Below are positions 1-13,163 of a stretch of 64,000 bases of DNA, in pieces. How positions within the stretch are numbered: the first letter of the stretch is position 1; each line of letters starts with the position of its first letter. The DNA comes from Dillenia suffruticosa (taxonomy: Eukaryota; Streptophyta; Magnoliopsida; Dilleniales; Dilleniaceae): the NCBI GenBank assembly GCA_033439265.1, contig JAVTVX010000004.1:20659701-20723700 (forward strand). Direction: 5' to 3'. The notes under the pieces were generated by a model. That model saw only the letters and a program-made list of their open reading frames with translations, ran no database searches and had not been told where the DNA came from. The position numbers were made by a program, and so were the translations under genes.

Positions 1-1419
1 CAAACGTCAATAGGATCATGTTTCTTGAATGATCTCACGAAAGCTATTTATGCGTGGCTCTCAATTACTTGATTAATTCTTCATGAAATTTGTAATTCCT
101 CTTCAATTTATGAATTTTCCTTTACTTTCCTTCTTGCAGTGTAGAACTTCCATGACTTTGCCATTTTGCCCTCCCGGAGGTATCACATATTTCAATGGTT
201 CTTATGCTGTTCTACTGTGTCTCTCTCTATAAGGAGTCATTTTCTGCATTTGAAAGTGAATTTTTTTGTTAGAGTTGGCTCATCTCTTAGGAAATAGAAG
301 TTTTTCTTGGGTACCATGTTTTATTGTATTGTATTTTTTTATTTTAAAATTATATTTTATTTAAAAAAGGTCAACTCGACAAATATTTTTGTATACAAAA
401 CCCTATCAAATAAACAAGAATAGACAGTGTGCTCAGGATAAAGTGTTGCAGGGAACTCCATAATTTTCTTTAGTTGTTCTAGAAGATGAATAGAGTTTTT
501 TAGGATTTATGAACAGGGAAATGTGGAGGAACACTTAAACAAGTTCAATGAGATTTTTAATTAATTAAAAAAATTGACATAAAAAATTTATGATGAATAC
601 TAGGCGCCATTGTTTCTGACCTCTCACCTTGATTTGTTTAAAAACTGTGTAGTGTGTACGAAAGAAATAGTGGCCATAGAACACGGTCAGTATTTCTAGC
701 CTATAATACTCGACGAAAATCAAAATCCGGTAAAAGTTTTAATTTACGACGAGGTTTTAGTTGCTCGGGATGAGAATCAGTGGGATAGGGTTTCTCACGA
801 GGGAGGATCTTAGCGAGGTAAAATTAGATCCAAAGTCAAAAGTTTAAACGATTTTCATCATTTTGAATACAAATTTTATTATCAATGGATAATTAGTTTA
901 GTGGAATGTGGTATTTTAAGTTCGATTCACAGTTTAGATATGAAAAAAACTATATTAGGAGGATAGTTTCCTTAAATGAGTCATTGTAAATTTTAAATCG
1001 GATTAGTCAGAATATGATTCTGGATATATGTAAATTTTATGAGCACCCTGAGCAGGATTGTCCTAGAAAATAAAACATGTGCGGTTGGGTTTCGGTCCTC
1101 AGAGCAAGGCTAATGGTTCTATGTGGTATTAGTGCTTGATAATGGTGAGACTGTTGCATACATGTATAAACTCGTGATATGTAAAGTTTTAGAACCCATA
1201 CGCACACAATTTGCTTGTTTTTGCAATGGCTTGTGGGGCCTATAAGATTTGTTATTATCAGGCCATACACTCAGTTGTGACAACGGTTTTGACATTCACG
1301 CTTCTCTGTCCCAAGGTGACGTTACTTTTGGTGCACATGACATTCTGAAACAAGTTGATGATAAGCAGACAAAGCCTACACCATAATCAAGTGGTACTAG
1401 TGGGATTGGAAAATAGATT

Positions 1420-1550
1420 CTCTTCCATTAAATTTTAAATTCGATACTTAAAAATAAAAAAAATTATATTAATAAAATTTCTTTCAAATTAAATCTAATA
1501 ATACTCAAATCGAATTAATCAAAATATAATTTTAAATACCGATAGATTTA
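1420..1550 (+). repeat. Dispersed AT-rich repeat, copy A
   Basis: This copy carries the family signature: a run of A, then a TATATT segment, then ATACTC-AATCGAATTAATC, then a T-rich stretch ending in ACCGAT. It resembles copies near 39900, 40640 and 43620 on the same strand, and reversed copies near 1880, 37455 and 45430. Confidence 0.5.
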
Positions 1551-1879
1551 ACAAAATAATAATCAAGTGGAGACTAGCATCTCTTTGATTCTTCTCTCTG
1601 GTAGCCAACTTGGGCATTTGTAAGATCAAAGTTTTAAATGAAATAAAATGGGAAAATAAAAATACCTAAAGAAAAGTAATTTTATCTGGACTAAAAAGGG
1701 TCAATATAGTCCTTAAATATCGGAATTTTGTTAACTTTGCACACCGAATAGAATCATATAATATAAGAATTTGTCGTTTACTAATCCATTTTTTTCCTTT
1801 CATTTTTTCATTTTTTGTCATGGTCTAATAAGGTGCTATTATAATCTTATCTTGTGTATATTACAATAATTTTTTTTTT

Positions 1880-1990
1880 GGATATTAGACCGACCGATAT
1901 CTGGATTATTCGACTAATTCGATCTGAGTACTATAGAATCTATTTTAAGAATTAACTCTCCTAACGCATATTTTTTCAATCTCAAGAGAG
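1880..1990 (-). repeat. Dispersed AT-rich repeat, copy G (reversed)
   Basis: The segment starts with ACCGATATCTGGATTATTCG and continues with an AATTCGATCTGAGTACTATAG block. Read on the minus strand it matches the consensus of the plus-strand copies, with the GAATTAGTCGAAT core and a GAGAGT segment downstream. Boundaries are approximate. Confidence 0.45.
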
Positions 1991-3018
1991 TTTAATATCC
2001 GACCATTACACCCATATAACGTTTTAATATTACAAACAATTTCAAACATGAAGAAATTTGGCACATTTTTTTTAAAACTGTGAAAATTGATATTATGAGG
2101 AAAATGTCATTTTGTTCATAGCTATGATAGATGAACAAATGAAATATATGACATTTTGATAAGTTATTTCTAAAGTAGTAATCGACATTTTTATTGTTAC
2201 AAAATTAAAAAAAAATAAATGTAATGATATATTTTTTATTTTCTTTTGAGAGACCAGAGTAAAAAATATTTCATTAAAGACTTCCTATGGATTCCAATCT
2301 AATTACCATAAAAGTTATAAATCTACAGTGATTCAAAAATTGAATCACTATTTTTAGGTAGTATACATATTAGGTTTTAAATTAATAATAATAATAATTA
2401 TTATTATTATCGTCTTCGTTGTCTAATAATATAATATAGTTGAAAAATTTTATAAGGTCCTCAAATAATACTGAAGGGGGTAATATTTGATAAATAAGAG
2501 TAAACCTTCTGTGCTCTTTTCCTTTTTTTTTTTTTATAAAAAAAAAAAAGACATCTGTGGTGGTAAATGTCCAAAGGCTATATGGTTTGTGCCGGCTAGA
2601 CGTGAACCATTTGCATGCACTGCACCAGTAGGCCAAATCGGAAAATGAGGATGATGGAATCACTCCTAACATAAGATACTGTGCCGCAAGGAAGCGGAAT
2701 TCATCAGAAAGTCAGAAACAAGCGTCTCCACCGTTGACAGCAACCGAGACAGACATTATGGTCCATGAGAAATTCCGGGCCCAAGGCCCCACTCTCTTTC
2801 TTTTCTTTCTTTTTTTTTTTTAATTTATACCATCTGGACACCGTTTAAGTATCTGAACTTCATTCTACTGATTCAGATCGATTGTTACAGTGACATTTTT
2901 TTTAAAAGGCGGATCTCTCAATAAAAAATGTTTTATATACACGAGAACTCGATATTCCCGATAAGAACCGAAACTCGATTATATTCAAGAAAATTCAACC
3001 TGAGCTAATCTCACATTG

Positions 3019-3021
<3 letters not shown>

Positions 3022-3079
<58 letters not shown>
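3022..3079 (+). repeat. (CT)29 microsatellite upstream of the racemase-like gene
   Basis: An uninterrupted CT dinucleotide run of about 58 bases. It lies about 790 bases before the start codon of the racemase-like gene and probably falls in or near that gene's 5' leader. Similar pyrimidine or GA runs lie at the 5' ends of other genes in the window. Confidence 0.9.
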
Positions 3080-3083
<4 letters not shown>

Positions 3084-3868
3084 CCACCTTCTCAAATCCA
3101 CGGAGCTCTACCTTTCAAACTCAAAACAAAACCCATGTTCGTGGTGGTTTTCCTCGTTTTTTAGCTTCAGTTTTCACCATGCTTTTAATTTAACAGCTCA
3201 GGTGATTTCAAACTTTTGGTGGAAAAAAAAGGCATGGAATGTAAGGACAAGAAATGAAATTTCTCTGCACTTCCCATGCCCAAAAGGAAATGATCTGTGA
3301 ATGTGAAAGTGATTGATTGGAGCAAAAGAATAGTTGCTTTCTTTGTCCCACTTCCATTTTGATACTCTGATTTTTTTATTCTTGGTTTGTTTGCTTCTTG
3401 CTTGGTTTCTGGGTTTTCTATTTGGGAAATTGAAACATTGAATTTGAAGCAGATATTCGTTCACAAGTGAATAAATTTGGAAATTATATCTGGGTTTTTG
3501 TTTTTAGGCCTGAAATTGCATACAAACATACCTTATTGCATCTATTTTAGAGGTGGGTTTTTCTTATTTAACTATTTGTGAACTGAAGTTTCCTTTGAAA
3601 TTAATCCCAATTGAGTGTTTTTCATTTGGAGTGAAAAGGTTCTTTTTTTTTTCTTGCTGAAAATAGATAACATAGAGCAGTTTGTATATCTGAATTTTGG
3701 AGTCTGGGAACATTTCCGCTGACAATACTTGTGAATTTATGATGGTTGGTTTCAAATAGCATGAGATGGGGGATTTTTCCAGGGTTGTGCATTCATACGC
3801 ATGTTTTAAGCCATAGGTCAAACACATACAACCCTGGGTGCTAGTTGAGGTTGAAATTCACCTAATAG

Positions 3869-6406
3869 ATGTTCGACAGAAGCATGTCAACATTGTTCCA
3901 AACTTTGAATTTACCATCACATGTTTTAGGCAACACAAGCAAGCAAAGGACCCCCTGGAAAATGAGGCAGAATCCAGTTCTGGCTGTTCCTCCATCATCA
4001 ATTCTCTTACAGGCTGATGAGAGTGGTAACTTGCCTGAGTCCCAGAAGGCTGGTTCAGGTAAAGCTGTTACAAGCAAGGACTCTGCTAGTCCACTTCTAG
4101 GTCAAGCGAATGCAGTAGGTATCATGGGGGGACTATCGATAAATTGTACTTTGAAATTTGTGAAAAAGTTAGTTCAGTGGAGTTCGAAACTTGGTGAAGA
4201 TCAGATTCCTTTTATTCTGTGCTGTGATCCAATTATTAGCAAGGAGCTTTCCAATCATGAAAGAAACTGCTTTCCTTCCCTCCATAGCAAACGTGAAAGC
4301 AGCAGACAGGACTGTACTTCACTAATGGATAATCTGCAGCAAAAGAGGACTTTTCTCGAGCATTCTGGAGCTCGATGCATTGTTATGCCATGTCATATTT
4401 CACATTCCTGGCATGCTTACATCTCTAAAGGATGTTCTGTTCCTTTCCTTCACATGGGTGAGTGTGTTTCAAAGGAGCTGAAGGAAGCGAAACTAAAGCC
4501 ACTTGAAGCTGGGAGTCCTGTTAGAATTGGGCTACTTGCCACAAATGCGACTTTGGCAGCAGGAATTTACCAGGAGAAACTAGAGACTGAGGTAATTTTC
4601 CTTGGCTTAGAACTATTTGCTTGGATTCCTTTAACTGGTAAATTTTGGGACGGTAGTTGCTCTGGAACTGTTATTTTTCCAACTCAATAGTAGTTTTTTG
4701 CTGGAGGAATTCATCTATGTTGATCTAATGATAGCTTGTTACATGTTACACTGTTGATCTTTGAAAACTTTACATCTAGAGACCAATGGTTTTGATGGAC
4801 AAACATTTGCATATATTTCAACAGACATCGCGAGCTTCTTCAGTATACTTTCAGGTTATAGACAATAAATATAGATCCACACTAGCATTTTTCTTTCGCT
4901 ACATTCTATTCCACTTTGCCTTTCCAAGAGTGATGTCCTTAAATTTTGTCCTGTTTGGTAAGTCAATATGTTTTCTTCAATGTCATTTCTAATTTATGTT
5001 TTGTTTCTCCTACTTCTGAATCTGTTGCTTTAATTGGAAGCTCATATTTTGAATATTTTCTATGCGGACTGTACTAGCATTAGATTGTCCTTGTATAAAT
5101 TTCAATTCCTAAAGAGCAACAAAATGTGGCATACAAGAGTAATAGTTTTCCTGAATTTCTAATGACACATGAAAGAGTGACATTATAAATCTTGTTTAGA
5201 GGTAAATTTTACTGAAGTATCCTGAGATTTGGGTTTGGACGTGCGCTCACGCTATTTGTCTCATAAAGATGGAATATTAATCACTATACAAGGGTCATTA
5301 TATAATTGGAAAAGGTTTTCTGGTTCCATTCTTGGTGGTCTTCTTAAGAGACAAAGTACAAAATTTACTTAAATATATGAATCCGTTTGGAGATAATGGC
5401 AATTAGAGTCAGTGTGATGCTATCTGACTTCAATGTGTTCACATTGTTTTTTCTTTGTGCTGAAGGTGGTTAGCTTTTGAACAAAGTGAGGAGTTAAAAA
5501 AACTGGTAATAATTGTTGGAATTGAATTCTCATGAAATTTATTGTGTTGCATTTCAGTTGATTCTTGTAGCATCTCATCCAAGAGCATCCTTCTTCAAAA
5601 TATCCTCTAACTGTTTTATCTGGGTTCTTCCTCCATTACATATCTGTTTGAACTTATTTATTTGTGGTGGCACCAATTTTATGACATCTTTCTCTCTGTA
5701 AACAATGACACTATTGGACATTTGCTTTGCGACGAAATATACCAAGGCAATGACATATTTGAGGACAAGAATGTGGAGCGGCCTTGCCCAATGCTTTAAC
5801 TTTTACCTTAAACTTTTAATATTGACAAAGGGGGAGGTTCCAAATAATGTAGATTTGTTCATAGTCGTGTTTCATTTCATGTCACTGTTCACTATCAACT
5901 TTGGTGACTGTTGCATCAGTTGCACTCAGGTGGTTCCCTGGAATTTTGTCAAAATTTTGGTTTGGAATTTGAGCTCAAAAACCAAGTTCTTGAGTGGATA
6001 TAACAAATGTAATGAGATTGTATTGCCTTTCATCTGTGAAAAATAAGATTTTAAATGTTGTCTCTGCTTGGCACCTTCTCTACAAGTTATGAACTTTCTG
6101 GCATTGGTATGCTCTTATGTCTTATGTATCTAGGGGTTTGAAGTAGTAGTTCCTGATAAAGCAACCATGGAACACGCAGTAATTCCTGCAACTGAAGCCT
6201 TAAATAGAAAGGACACGGAAGGGGCTCGAAATTTGTTGAGAATTGCACTACAAGTTCTTCTTGTGAGGGCTGTGAATACCATCATCCTGGCCTCTGATGA
6301 TATGCGGGATCTTTTGCCTCGGGATGATCCTCTTCTTAAAAAATGTATTGATCCAGTGGATGCTCTGGCAAGGTCAACTATCACGTGGGCTCAATCAGCT
6401 GAATAG
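3869..6406 (+). CDS. Aspartate/glutamate racemase-like protein, plant type
   Basis: The CDS joins 3869-4591 and 6134-6406 (331 codons plus stop). The intron at 4592-6133 begins GTAATT, ends TAG and falls between complete codons, so the frame is kept. The protein resembles the plant Asp/Glu racemase family: GIMGGLS near residue 87, a first active-site region with MPCHISH near residue 172, and a conserved C-terminal segment ending in ALARSTITWAQSAE. Canonical members use two cysteines as acid and base. The first is present in MPCHISH, but the usual second GCT motif is replaced by LASDDM in exon 2. The protein may therefore not be a classical racemase. The start is the first in-frame ATG and lies directly after TAATAG, a possible acceptor of a leader intron whose donor could be near 3200 (CAGGTGATT). 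An AATAAA-like signal lies near 6638. The family call is firm; the substrate is unknown. Confidence 0.85.
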
Positions 6407-8085
6407 AAGTGCTTAAAAAAAAAGGAGGTCCACCCATTGGCTTGATTGGTAATGTATACACAATCTTATTTTTCTTCAGAATTTTTTATGTGCATATCTT
6501 GTGATAAAATTAGTTGTTTAAGGGAATCATACAAGGGAAATTTGTTGGCTGAAATTGCGCCCATTGCATTGCCAATTATATCGTTCTCTGTTCTATCAAA
6601 TTCCAATCAACATGAGATGTGAACATTAATGAGAGTAAATAAAGATTTGCTATCTGGCTATCATATATGGAGAGAATAAAGGGCCGGGGGCCCTTAAGGT
6701 GCTAGGATCTCATACTGCCTTTATGCTTTAGGTGCTCATCTAAGTGAAGTTAGACACTAATTTAGATAAACTTCTATGTATTAAAGATGAAGTTGTCTTA
6801 ATCTTAACATATTCATTGTAATTCAAGAATATACATATCATCACATATGGATTATGATTAACATAAACTATCTTTGTACACACTGAGATTGCTACAAAGT
6901 TCAACACTATGTACTTCTACCATTATAGGACGTAATTTCAAGTTTCAATACTCAAAAATATTAAATACAAAATTAGATATCTCAATTTACTTAAGTTTTG
7001 TAGGATGCAATAAAACAACTGCCGAACTTGTAAAATCAACAAGGAAACAACTTATTACAACCAGATCAGAGCAAGATGTAAGGATCAAAAATAGAAAAGA
7101 GAATGGTTTGTGAAAAAGAAGGGTCCTAGACACAACAATCACTATATTTTCCTGGCTTTTGTCAAACACCCCTATGATTGAAGCATGTCTACCTAATAAT
7201 TAATGTCTAAACTTGTGGTATAATTAATGTCTATTTTTTTGAAATAGCTATATGTCTGTGAAAGGATATTGTACGATTTTGGCATTAGATTAAATTATTT
7301 CATGAAATACAAATTTACATTAGATGTTTGTAGGGGTCATATTTTTTTCCTTGTGAATTGAAAGTTTTGCTGAAGAGTCTGGAGTTGCTGAATTTATAGA
7401 ATTAATTTAAAGAAAAAGAGATGTTACGCCAATGTTCTAGTAAAGTCATGGATCCCCGTCCTTGCATCTGGTTTATCTTGGTTCTTTGCAGGAACTACTG
7501 GCATTTAGAAGTATGTGGTAGTTTTATAAGATAATCAACATTTTTAGGTGGGATGTTTCATGGTTGAATCTTGTGAATTTATTTGTTCTCTAGCAAAGTT
7601 TGGAAAGTATGCCAAATTCAAATCATCAATGGATGTCCGGGAGATCTATTTGAGAAAAGTACTTTTAGTAAAAGAAATTTGGGTAATTGTATTCATTTTA
7701 CTGGCTGCTAAAATAAAAGTTGTAGGAAAAAAAAAATGAAGGGTTAACAATTGTATTTTTTTTGGAGTGGAGCTTCTGGTCTAAGAAGACATAGATGTGT
7801 GTGTGTGTGTGTGATAGTTTCAAGGGATATGAGTTTAGTTATTGCAAAAAATATAAATTTAACAAGCCCTGAAGATAGATGATGTCTTCTGAGCATCAGA
7901 CATGTTAATACACAAGAAGATGACAATGGACAAAGGGGAAGCACTATGCTGAGTAACCATCATCTTGGCACACCATAAAATAAGCATACATCAGTCAAAC
8001 TTAGAACAGCGTCTATGATCATTTCTCAAAGTTGCTGGCTGCTGAGATTTGATATACTTGATGCAGAAACTTTGACTAATCTTAT
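6407..8085. other. 3' flank and intergenic DNA
   Basis: The proximal part is the likely 3' untranslated region of the racemase-like gene. The rest is AT-rich with no recognisable coding sequence. A short GT run lies near 7797-7812. Confidence 0.5.
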
Positions 8086-8088
8086 CAA

Positions 8089-8296
8089 GGTTATTTGGCA
8101 CTTGAAGTAGGGTCCTAAAGCATTTTGAGCAGCTCTGTCCTCCCATTCTAAAGCATTCCACCAGTCTTCTCTCCCCTCAATCGTGATACTAGTCAGTTTC
8201 GCACTATTAGAGTTGAGAAGTTTCTCCGGATTTGGACAATTGTGCGCGGTGATTCCTTAGGGTAAAGGCAATGCCCAGCTACAGATGCTGTTCAGT
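8089..8296 (-). pseudogene. Relic of an NLR (CC-NB-LRR) C-terminus
   Basis: On the minus strand this stretch translates to the tail of an LRR resistance protein. It has SWALPLP, then a stop (complement 8257-8259), then HNCPNPEKLLNSNS, and then EGREDWWNALEWEDRA. The same region of the intact CNL at 24940-27651 reads SALPFP, NYCPKLKKLPFNSQ and EGTEEWWNALEWDDED. The in-frame stop and the absence of any NB or LRR sequence around it mark it as a fragment. It has the same orientation as the intact gene, about 17 kb away. Confidence 0.75.
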
Positions 8297-8325
8297 TCTA
8301 TCAGATGTCGCGACACCATGTGCTT

Positions 8326-10300
8326 TAGTCTTGATATTGCCATCACTATTTTGTCCCCCTGCAATTCTTCCTCGACTCCATTTTCTTCCCCGTATTATTT
8401 CTTCAATTTTGAAGATATCAACACCTGGTTGGAGTGGTTGAGCTCTGATATCTCTTAAATAAGTTAAAACCCTAAACTCTAAACTCTAAACCCTATTATT
8501 ATTATTATAATTATTATTTTACAAGAGTTATTTCCCTTAATATTGTATTTAGAATTGAAATAGAATTGAAAATGATATTGATTTGTGATTTTTATTTCAA
8601 TTACAAGAATGTTGAAAACAACTCCCAAGAGAGTACTTTTTGGAGTCGATTTTCTTAAAGCTGTTTTTATAAAATTATTTTTTTATAAATTTCAATTTTG
8701 GAAAATAGCAAAAATGGCCAAAAAATGAGAATACATTGTCTAAAATCGATTTATTGAAAAGTGCTTTCATAAAACAATTTCCACGAAATCGATTTCAGCA
8801 TCCTTAAATTGATGACTCCTTTTTAGCTTTGCTTGCACATGCCAAATGTAGTTTTTCGTTGATGTAGAAGGAACACCGCACGAACCAAAAAGTTGTCATA
8901 CTCTCATACACTCAGCAGAATATGTGTTCTCGTATTGCTTATCATTTGATAACATGCCAAACCCCCTTGTTTTTTATTAAACACCATGCCAATCTCTAAA
9001 GCCAATATGTGATTATTTTTCCCACGTAGGTCAGTCGTAGTCATTCATAAACTGTTATGTCCTGGTTTTTCCGTCCTCTGAAATTGAAATTTGTGAAAAA
9101 AAAATAATTATAAAAACAACTTTGAAGAAATCAACTTCAAAAGTCACATTTCTAGAAATTGCTTTCAATGTTTCTGTGATTGAAATAAAAATCACAATAT
9201 CAATATCATTTTTAATACTAAATGCAATATTAAGAGAAATAATCTTATTTTACAATTAGCAAATTAAAAAATATATATATATATATTTAAAAAAAAACAT
9301 TCGATTCAAATCAACAGTTTTTACGGTTCGAATAAAAAATCACCGATTCATTTCGTCAGTTCTCGATCTTTTACAAAATTAAGAATTCAAACTTAACCTT
9401 TAGATACAATTCTAGTTCCGATTCTAGCCCTTAAATAGCGAACTGTCGTCTCGGTTAAAATCACAACCACATCTACTCTGGTTGAATTTTCCTTTCATTG
9501 ACCACAGCTTAGTTCGTCTAGTTCTACAGTTCAATCAGAAAAGCGGCTAGTTGAATTTTCCTTTCATGTCCCCTTAGGCTATTATCTTTGTACTACTGGC
9601 TGTTTTGTAGTGCTGTATTTCCATCCTTTGAAATTTAACTCATAGACTTCTTGCTGATAATAGGACTTCTCCAAGTCTCAGAAAAGTGGTTTTCATAGTA
9701 ATGTCCTTGTTCAATGTCTTCTAAGTTCTAAGGAAGCTGCATTTGATATAAGTATGTTTGAAAGAAACCAAGCAAGTTCTGCTCATTTGTTTGGATCAAC
9801 ATCTCCCAATCTAGACACAAAAACTATTAGCCACACACACTAACAGCACCAAAATTACTAATTTCCAGAAAAATGCAAAAATGCAAAAAAGACAATGAGA
9901 AATATTCAAAATTGCTACGTTTGTAGCGCTTCATTGATAATTAGCATCTTTACATAGACAGCTGTAACATGAATGATCATCTCCCTATCCTGTTTCTCTC
10001 ACATTTTTTTCTCTATACTGTTTTTTCCCACAAAACGAACTGTTTTATACCTTTCCTTTCAAGTGATATCTGTACATGCTGTACAAGGATAAGAAATTCC
10101 CAGCTGTCAGGATTGCTACAAGCATCCATTGAATCTCCATTGCTGCTTGTGCCTAATTCAGTTTAGTCTGTCGAATATTGCATAAGCTCAAGCCACTGCA
10201 GTTGAGAAGAACATAGGAACAGCACAGTTTCAGTACAACAAAAATAATCAGAATTACAGAAACTAAAAATGGCCATAGAGCATATGATAAAAGTTCAATG
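8326..10300. other. Intergenic region, no gene seen
   Basis: AT-rich DNA with no coding similarity that I recognise. A short tandem of CCCTAAACTCTAAACT near 8467-8492 resembles degenerate plant telomere-like repeats but is too short to mean much. An AT run lies near 9270. Confidence 0.45.
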
Positions 10301-12921
10301 ATAGCAAAGAAGATTTAACTGTCTCAATAAGTCTGCAAGGGTCCTAGGAAGGGCATTAATATTTTTCAGCACAATATTGTAAGGGAAAGGGAAGGAATCA
10401 AGATATTTTGTAAATTTGATGTTATCACCCTGGAAGGATGCTTCCTGCGTGCCTAGGACATGACAAGGGGGAATATTATGTCAAGCGAAAATATTTTTCT
10501 ATAACATAAACCATACACCATGCTCTAAAAATCAGAACACACCATGAGATCCATAATAGATTCCTGTGGGCTGTCCAGTAGTATAAATGTGACCATTCGC
10601 TTTCTACTTAATTCATCCCAACACACCGTTTAAGATGCTCCTGTGCCAATTTGAAAAGCTCATGTCAGTCCCAACTAAGAAGTCTTAATCCTTGCAACAG
10701 GTGGACTACTCAATGACTAAATTGCCATTTGTTATCATTAAAAGGTACCTTTTCATGGAGGCAGCCATCAGCAATTATCAAAGCAAGCTGCTGTAGTGGG
10801 TTCTGTCCAGATGGGAGTCTAGCATTCACCACAGCAACATCCAGCATGTTGTTTAAGTACTTTAAAAGATAAACCATAGGTTCATCTGCTATAGTATACT
10901 CTTGCTTAAATGTCAAATTGGAGATCATCTACCCCCCCCCCCCAAAAAAACCACAAAAAATCAGTATTACTAAAACAGTTCTCTCATATTTCTCTCTTTT
11001 TAAGTATGGTACCATGGATTAAATGCAGTGACTAAGTTTTGACCTTGATTCCAGCCTCTCCTGTAAAAGGACATGAAGCAACTGTACACTTCCCTTCTTT
11101 TCGAAGCTAGCAACTGCCAGATTTCCTACTTCCAGTTGAGACATTGCACGGCATACAGTCACCAAAGCTTCAATAGCAACATCTCCACAACTCTCAGACA
11201 TGCTGCGGGAGTCATCTATGGCTATGATCACTTGGTAATCGTGTTTATTTGGCCGAGTGCGTCTCACCCATCTTTTATCTTTTCAATAATGGCTTGCTAT
11301 ATATGGAATCACCTGAGAAGTCCCATTTATACAATTAGAAAATAAGAAACACTCAAAAATTGACAGGAGGAAACAAGTTTAAAACACTTAAAACTTTGGT
11401 GCCTACCTTTTTCATATTAATCCTTTTGCCAGTCTTGTAGTCCCCTTGGAGCTTGCTGGCGAGAGTGGGTTCCATAACCAGGAGCAACTGTTCAGCCAAC
11501 TCCTGAGACAACCTTGTTATTTACAGCTCAAACCTCCTCCAAAGCCTGGTAGCATTATCCTTCATGTCACTGGACATCTCCAAATGTCAGGCTGTTTCCG
11601 GCTCATCATCACTCATAGAAAGATTTATTAGTTGATGTATTTCTTCTTTCATGTTTGACTTGAATGAGACCACACTTTCTGATGTAGTACCTCTATCTAC
11701 ACCAATATAACCATTAACTTCTGGGTTTTCCTCCTTAGGTGGCTTCTCCAGGTTTGAGATCTCCTTTGGCTCTTCAATCTTGTTTCTTGGACTGGAGGTA
11801 GAACTCATTATACGGTGCTGTTCTGGATCTTGCTTTTCAATCTCCATCTCAGCAATGTCCTCTTTGCTTGTTGTTGGACCATCCCCATCCGAGTTTTTAG
11901 CATTAATATTCTTGTCTAGCTGGTCTGGAGTTGCAAGTCATAATGCCTGAGCTGTTCCTTTTTCAAACTCAGAGATAAAGCCATACTCCGCCTGTTCATC
12001 CCACTATTTGTCCAGCATATCATCGGTAGGCTCTGGTCCATTTTCTTGAAGATCAGTAGATACTTTGATCCTTTCCTTCCATTCTTCAAGTGCATCTCTT
12101 ACATTTCGATAGGGATTAGTTTGCATCCTCATAGATAAAGGATCCGGCTGAGACAATTGACTTTTTGACTCATCATTGGTATAAGCCCCCCCTTGATGAG
12201 TCAGCTACCATTAATTCCATCTCCATGGTGCTATTGGAAGGTGGTCCTCTGATAGGAGCATGTTCATTTTGGGCACTGCCCCCATTGGAGCAATCCGCCA
12301 GCTGTGGCGCTTGCCTTGCTTCTTCAGACTGAAAGTGTTCCCTTGATTCTGTTGCAGATTCCAGATTGGGTAGATTATCGCTTGTAATTTTTGAACTTCC
12401 AACATGGCGCTGCGAGATCCATATTGGTGTTACTGTCGTGGTCCTTCACTGTGTCATCCCTTTCATGATTTTCTTCTGCTTGCTCAGATTCAGCACCTGT
12501 CATGTTTTCATCTATTCCATCGGTCTTTCCATCTACTCCATTCTTTTCATCAGCAGACATTTCATCATTATCAGCCTCCACATGCTCTTCTTGTTCAACA
12601 TCTTCCACGGCTTTTGCATCTTCACCTTGATCCATCTCCATTTCTTCTTCGCAACCTTTGTCTGGCTCTTCAATCTCTAGTCCTGTAGGATCAGCAAATG
12701 CATTCTCTTTGTCTAGCTTCATGTCTTCAATGTCTTCGGAATCATCAACACCATTTTGGTCAACATCCTTATCATTTTGTTCTCCATATTCATCAGCATT
12801 GAGGTCTGACGGTTCATCAAGAGCAGAAGAGTCTTCCTTGGCTCTGAGCTCTCTAGATGTCGAATCCTTGTCTTTGACTGATGGCCCACTTTCATACTTA
12901 TCATTTTTTGTCACTGCTTTC

Positions 12922-13163
12922 GTCTTCCTCCTTATCCCAAAGTTTCTCATCTACCACTTCACTGTCGGCCCCAGTTTCCCTCATAAGAGATTCAAGTTGT
13001 CCCTCCTCATCATCCTCTTCATCACCTTCATCCCCGGTGTCTCTGTCTTCCTCCTTATCCCAAAGTTTCTCATCAACCACTTCACTGTCGGCCCCAGATT
13101 CCCTCATAAGAGATTCAAGTTGTCCATCCTCATCATCATCATTGTCACCTTCATCCCCGGATT
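12922..13163 (-). repeat. In-frame 123-bp tandem duplication in the midasin acidic domain
   Basis: Two copies starting at 12922 and 13045 (period 123 bases, 41 codons) each encode ESLMRE-GADSEVVDEKLWDKEED on the minus strand, with a few differences. The period is a multiple of three, so the duplication could have arisen while the gene still coded. Confidence 0.8.

Larger units (their letters stand above)
1..3000. other. Intergenic region, no gene seen
   Basis: No reading frame here looks like a real protein; the short frames are AT-rich noise. Near 880-1030, 1420-1550, 1880-1990 and 2835-2990 lie diverged copies of a dispersed repeat that is listed separately. The rest is AT-rich DNA with homopolymer runs. 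Confidence 0.6.

Noticed and set aside
8467..8492. Telomere-like CCCTAAA units
   Set aside because: Only two or three imperfect units; too short to be an interstitial telomere tract.
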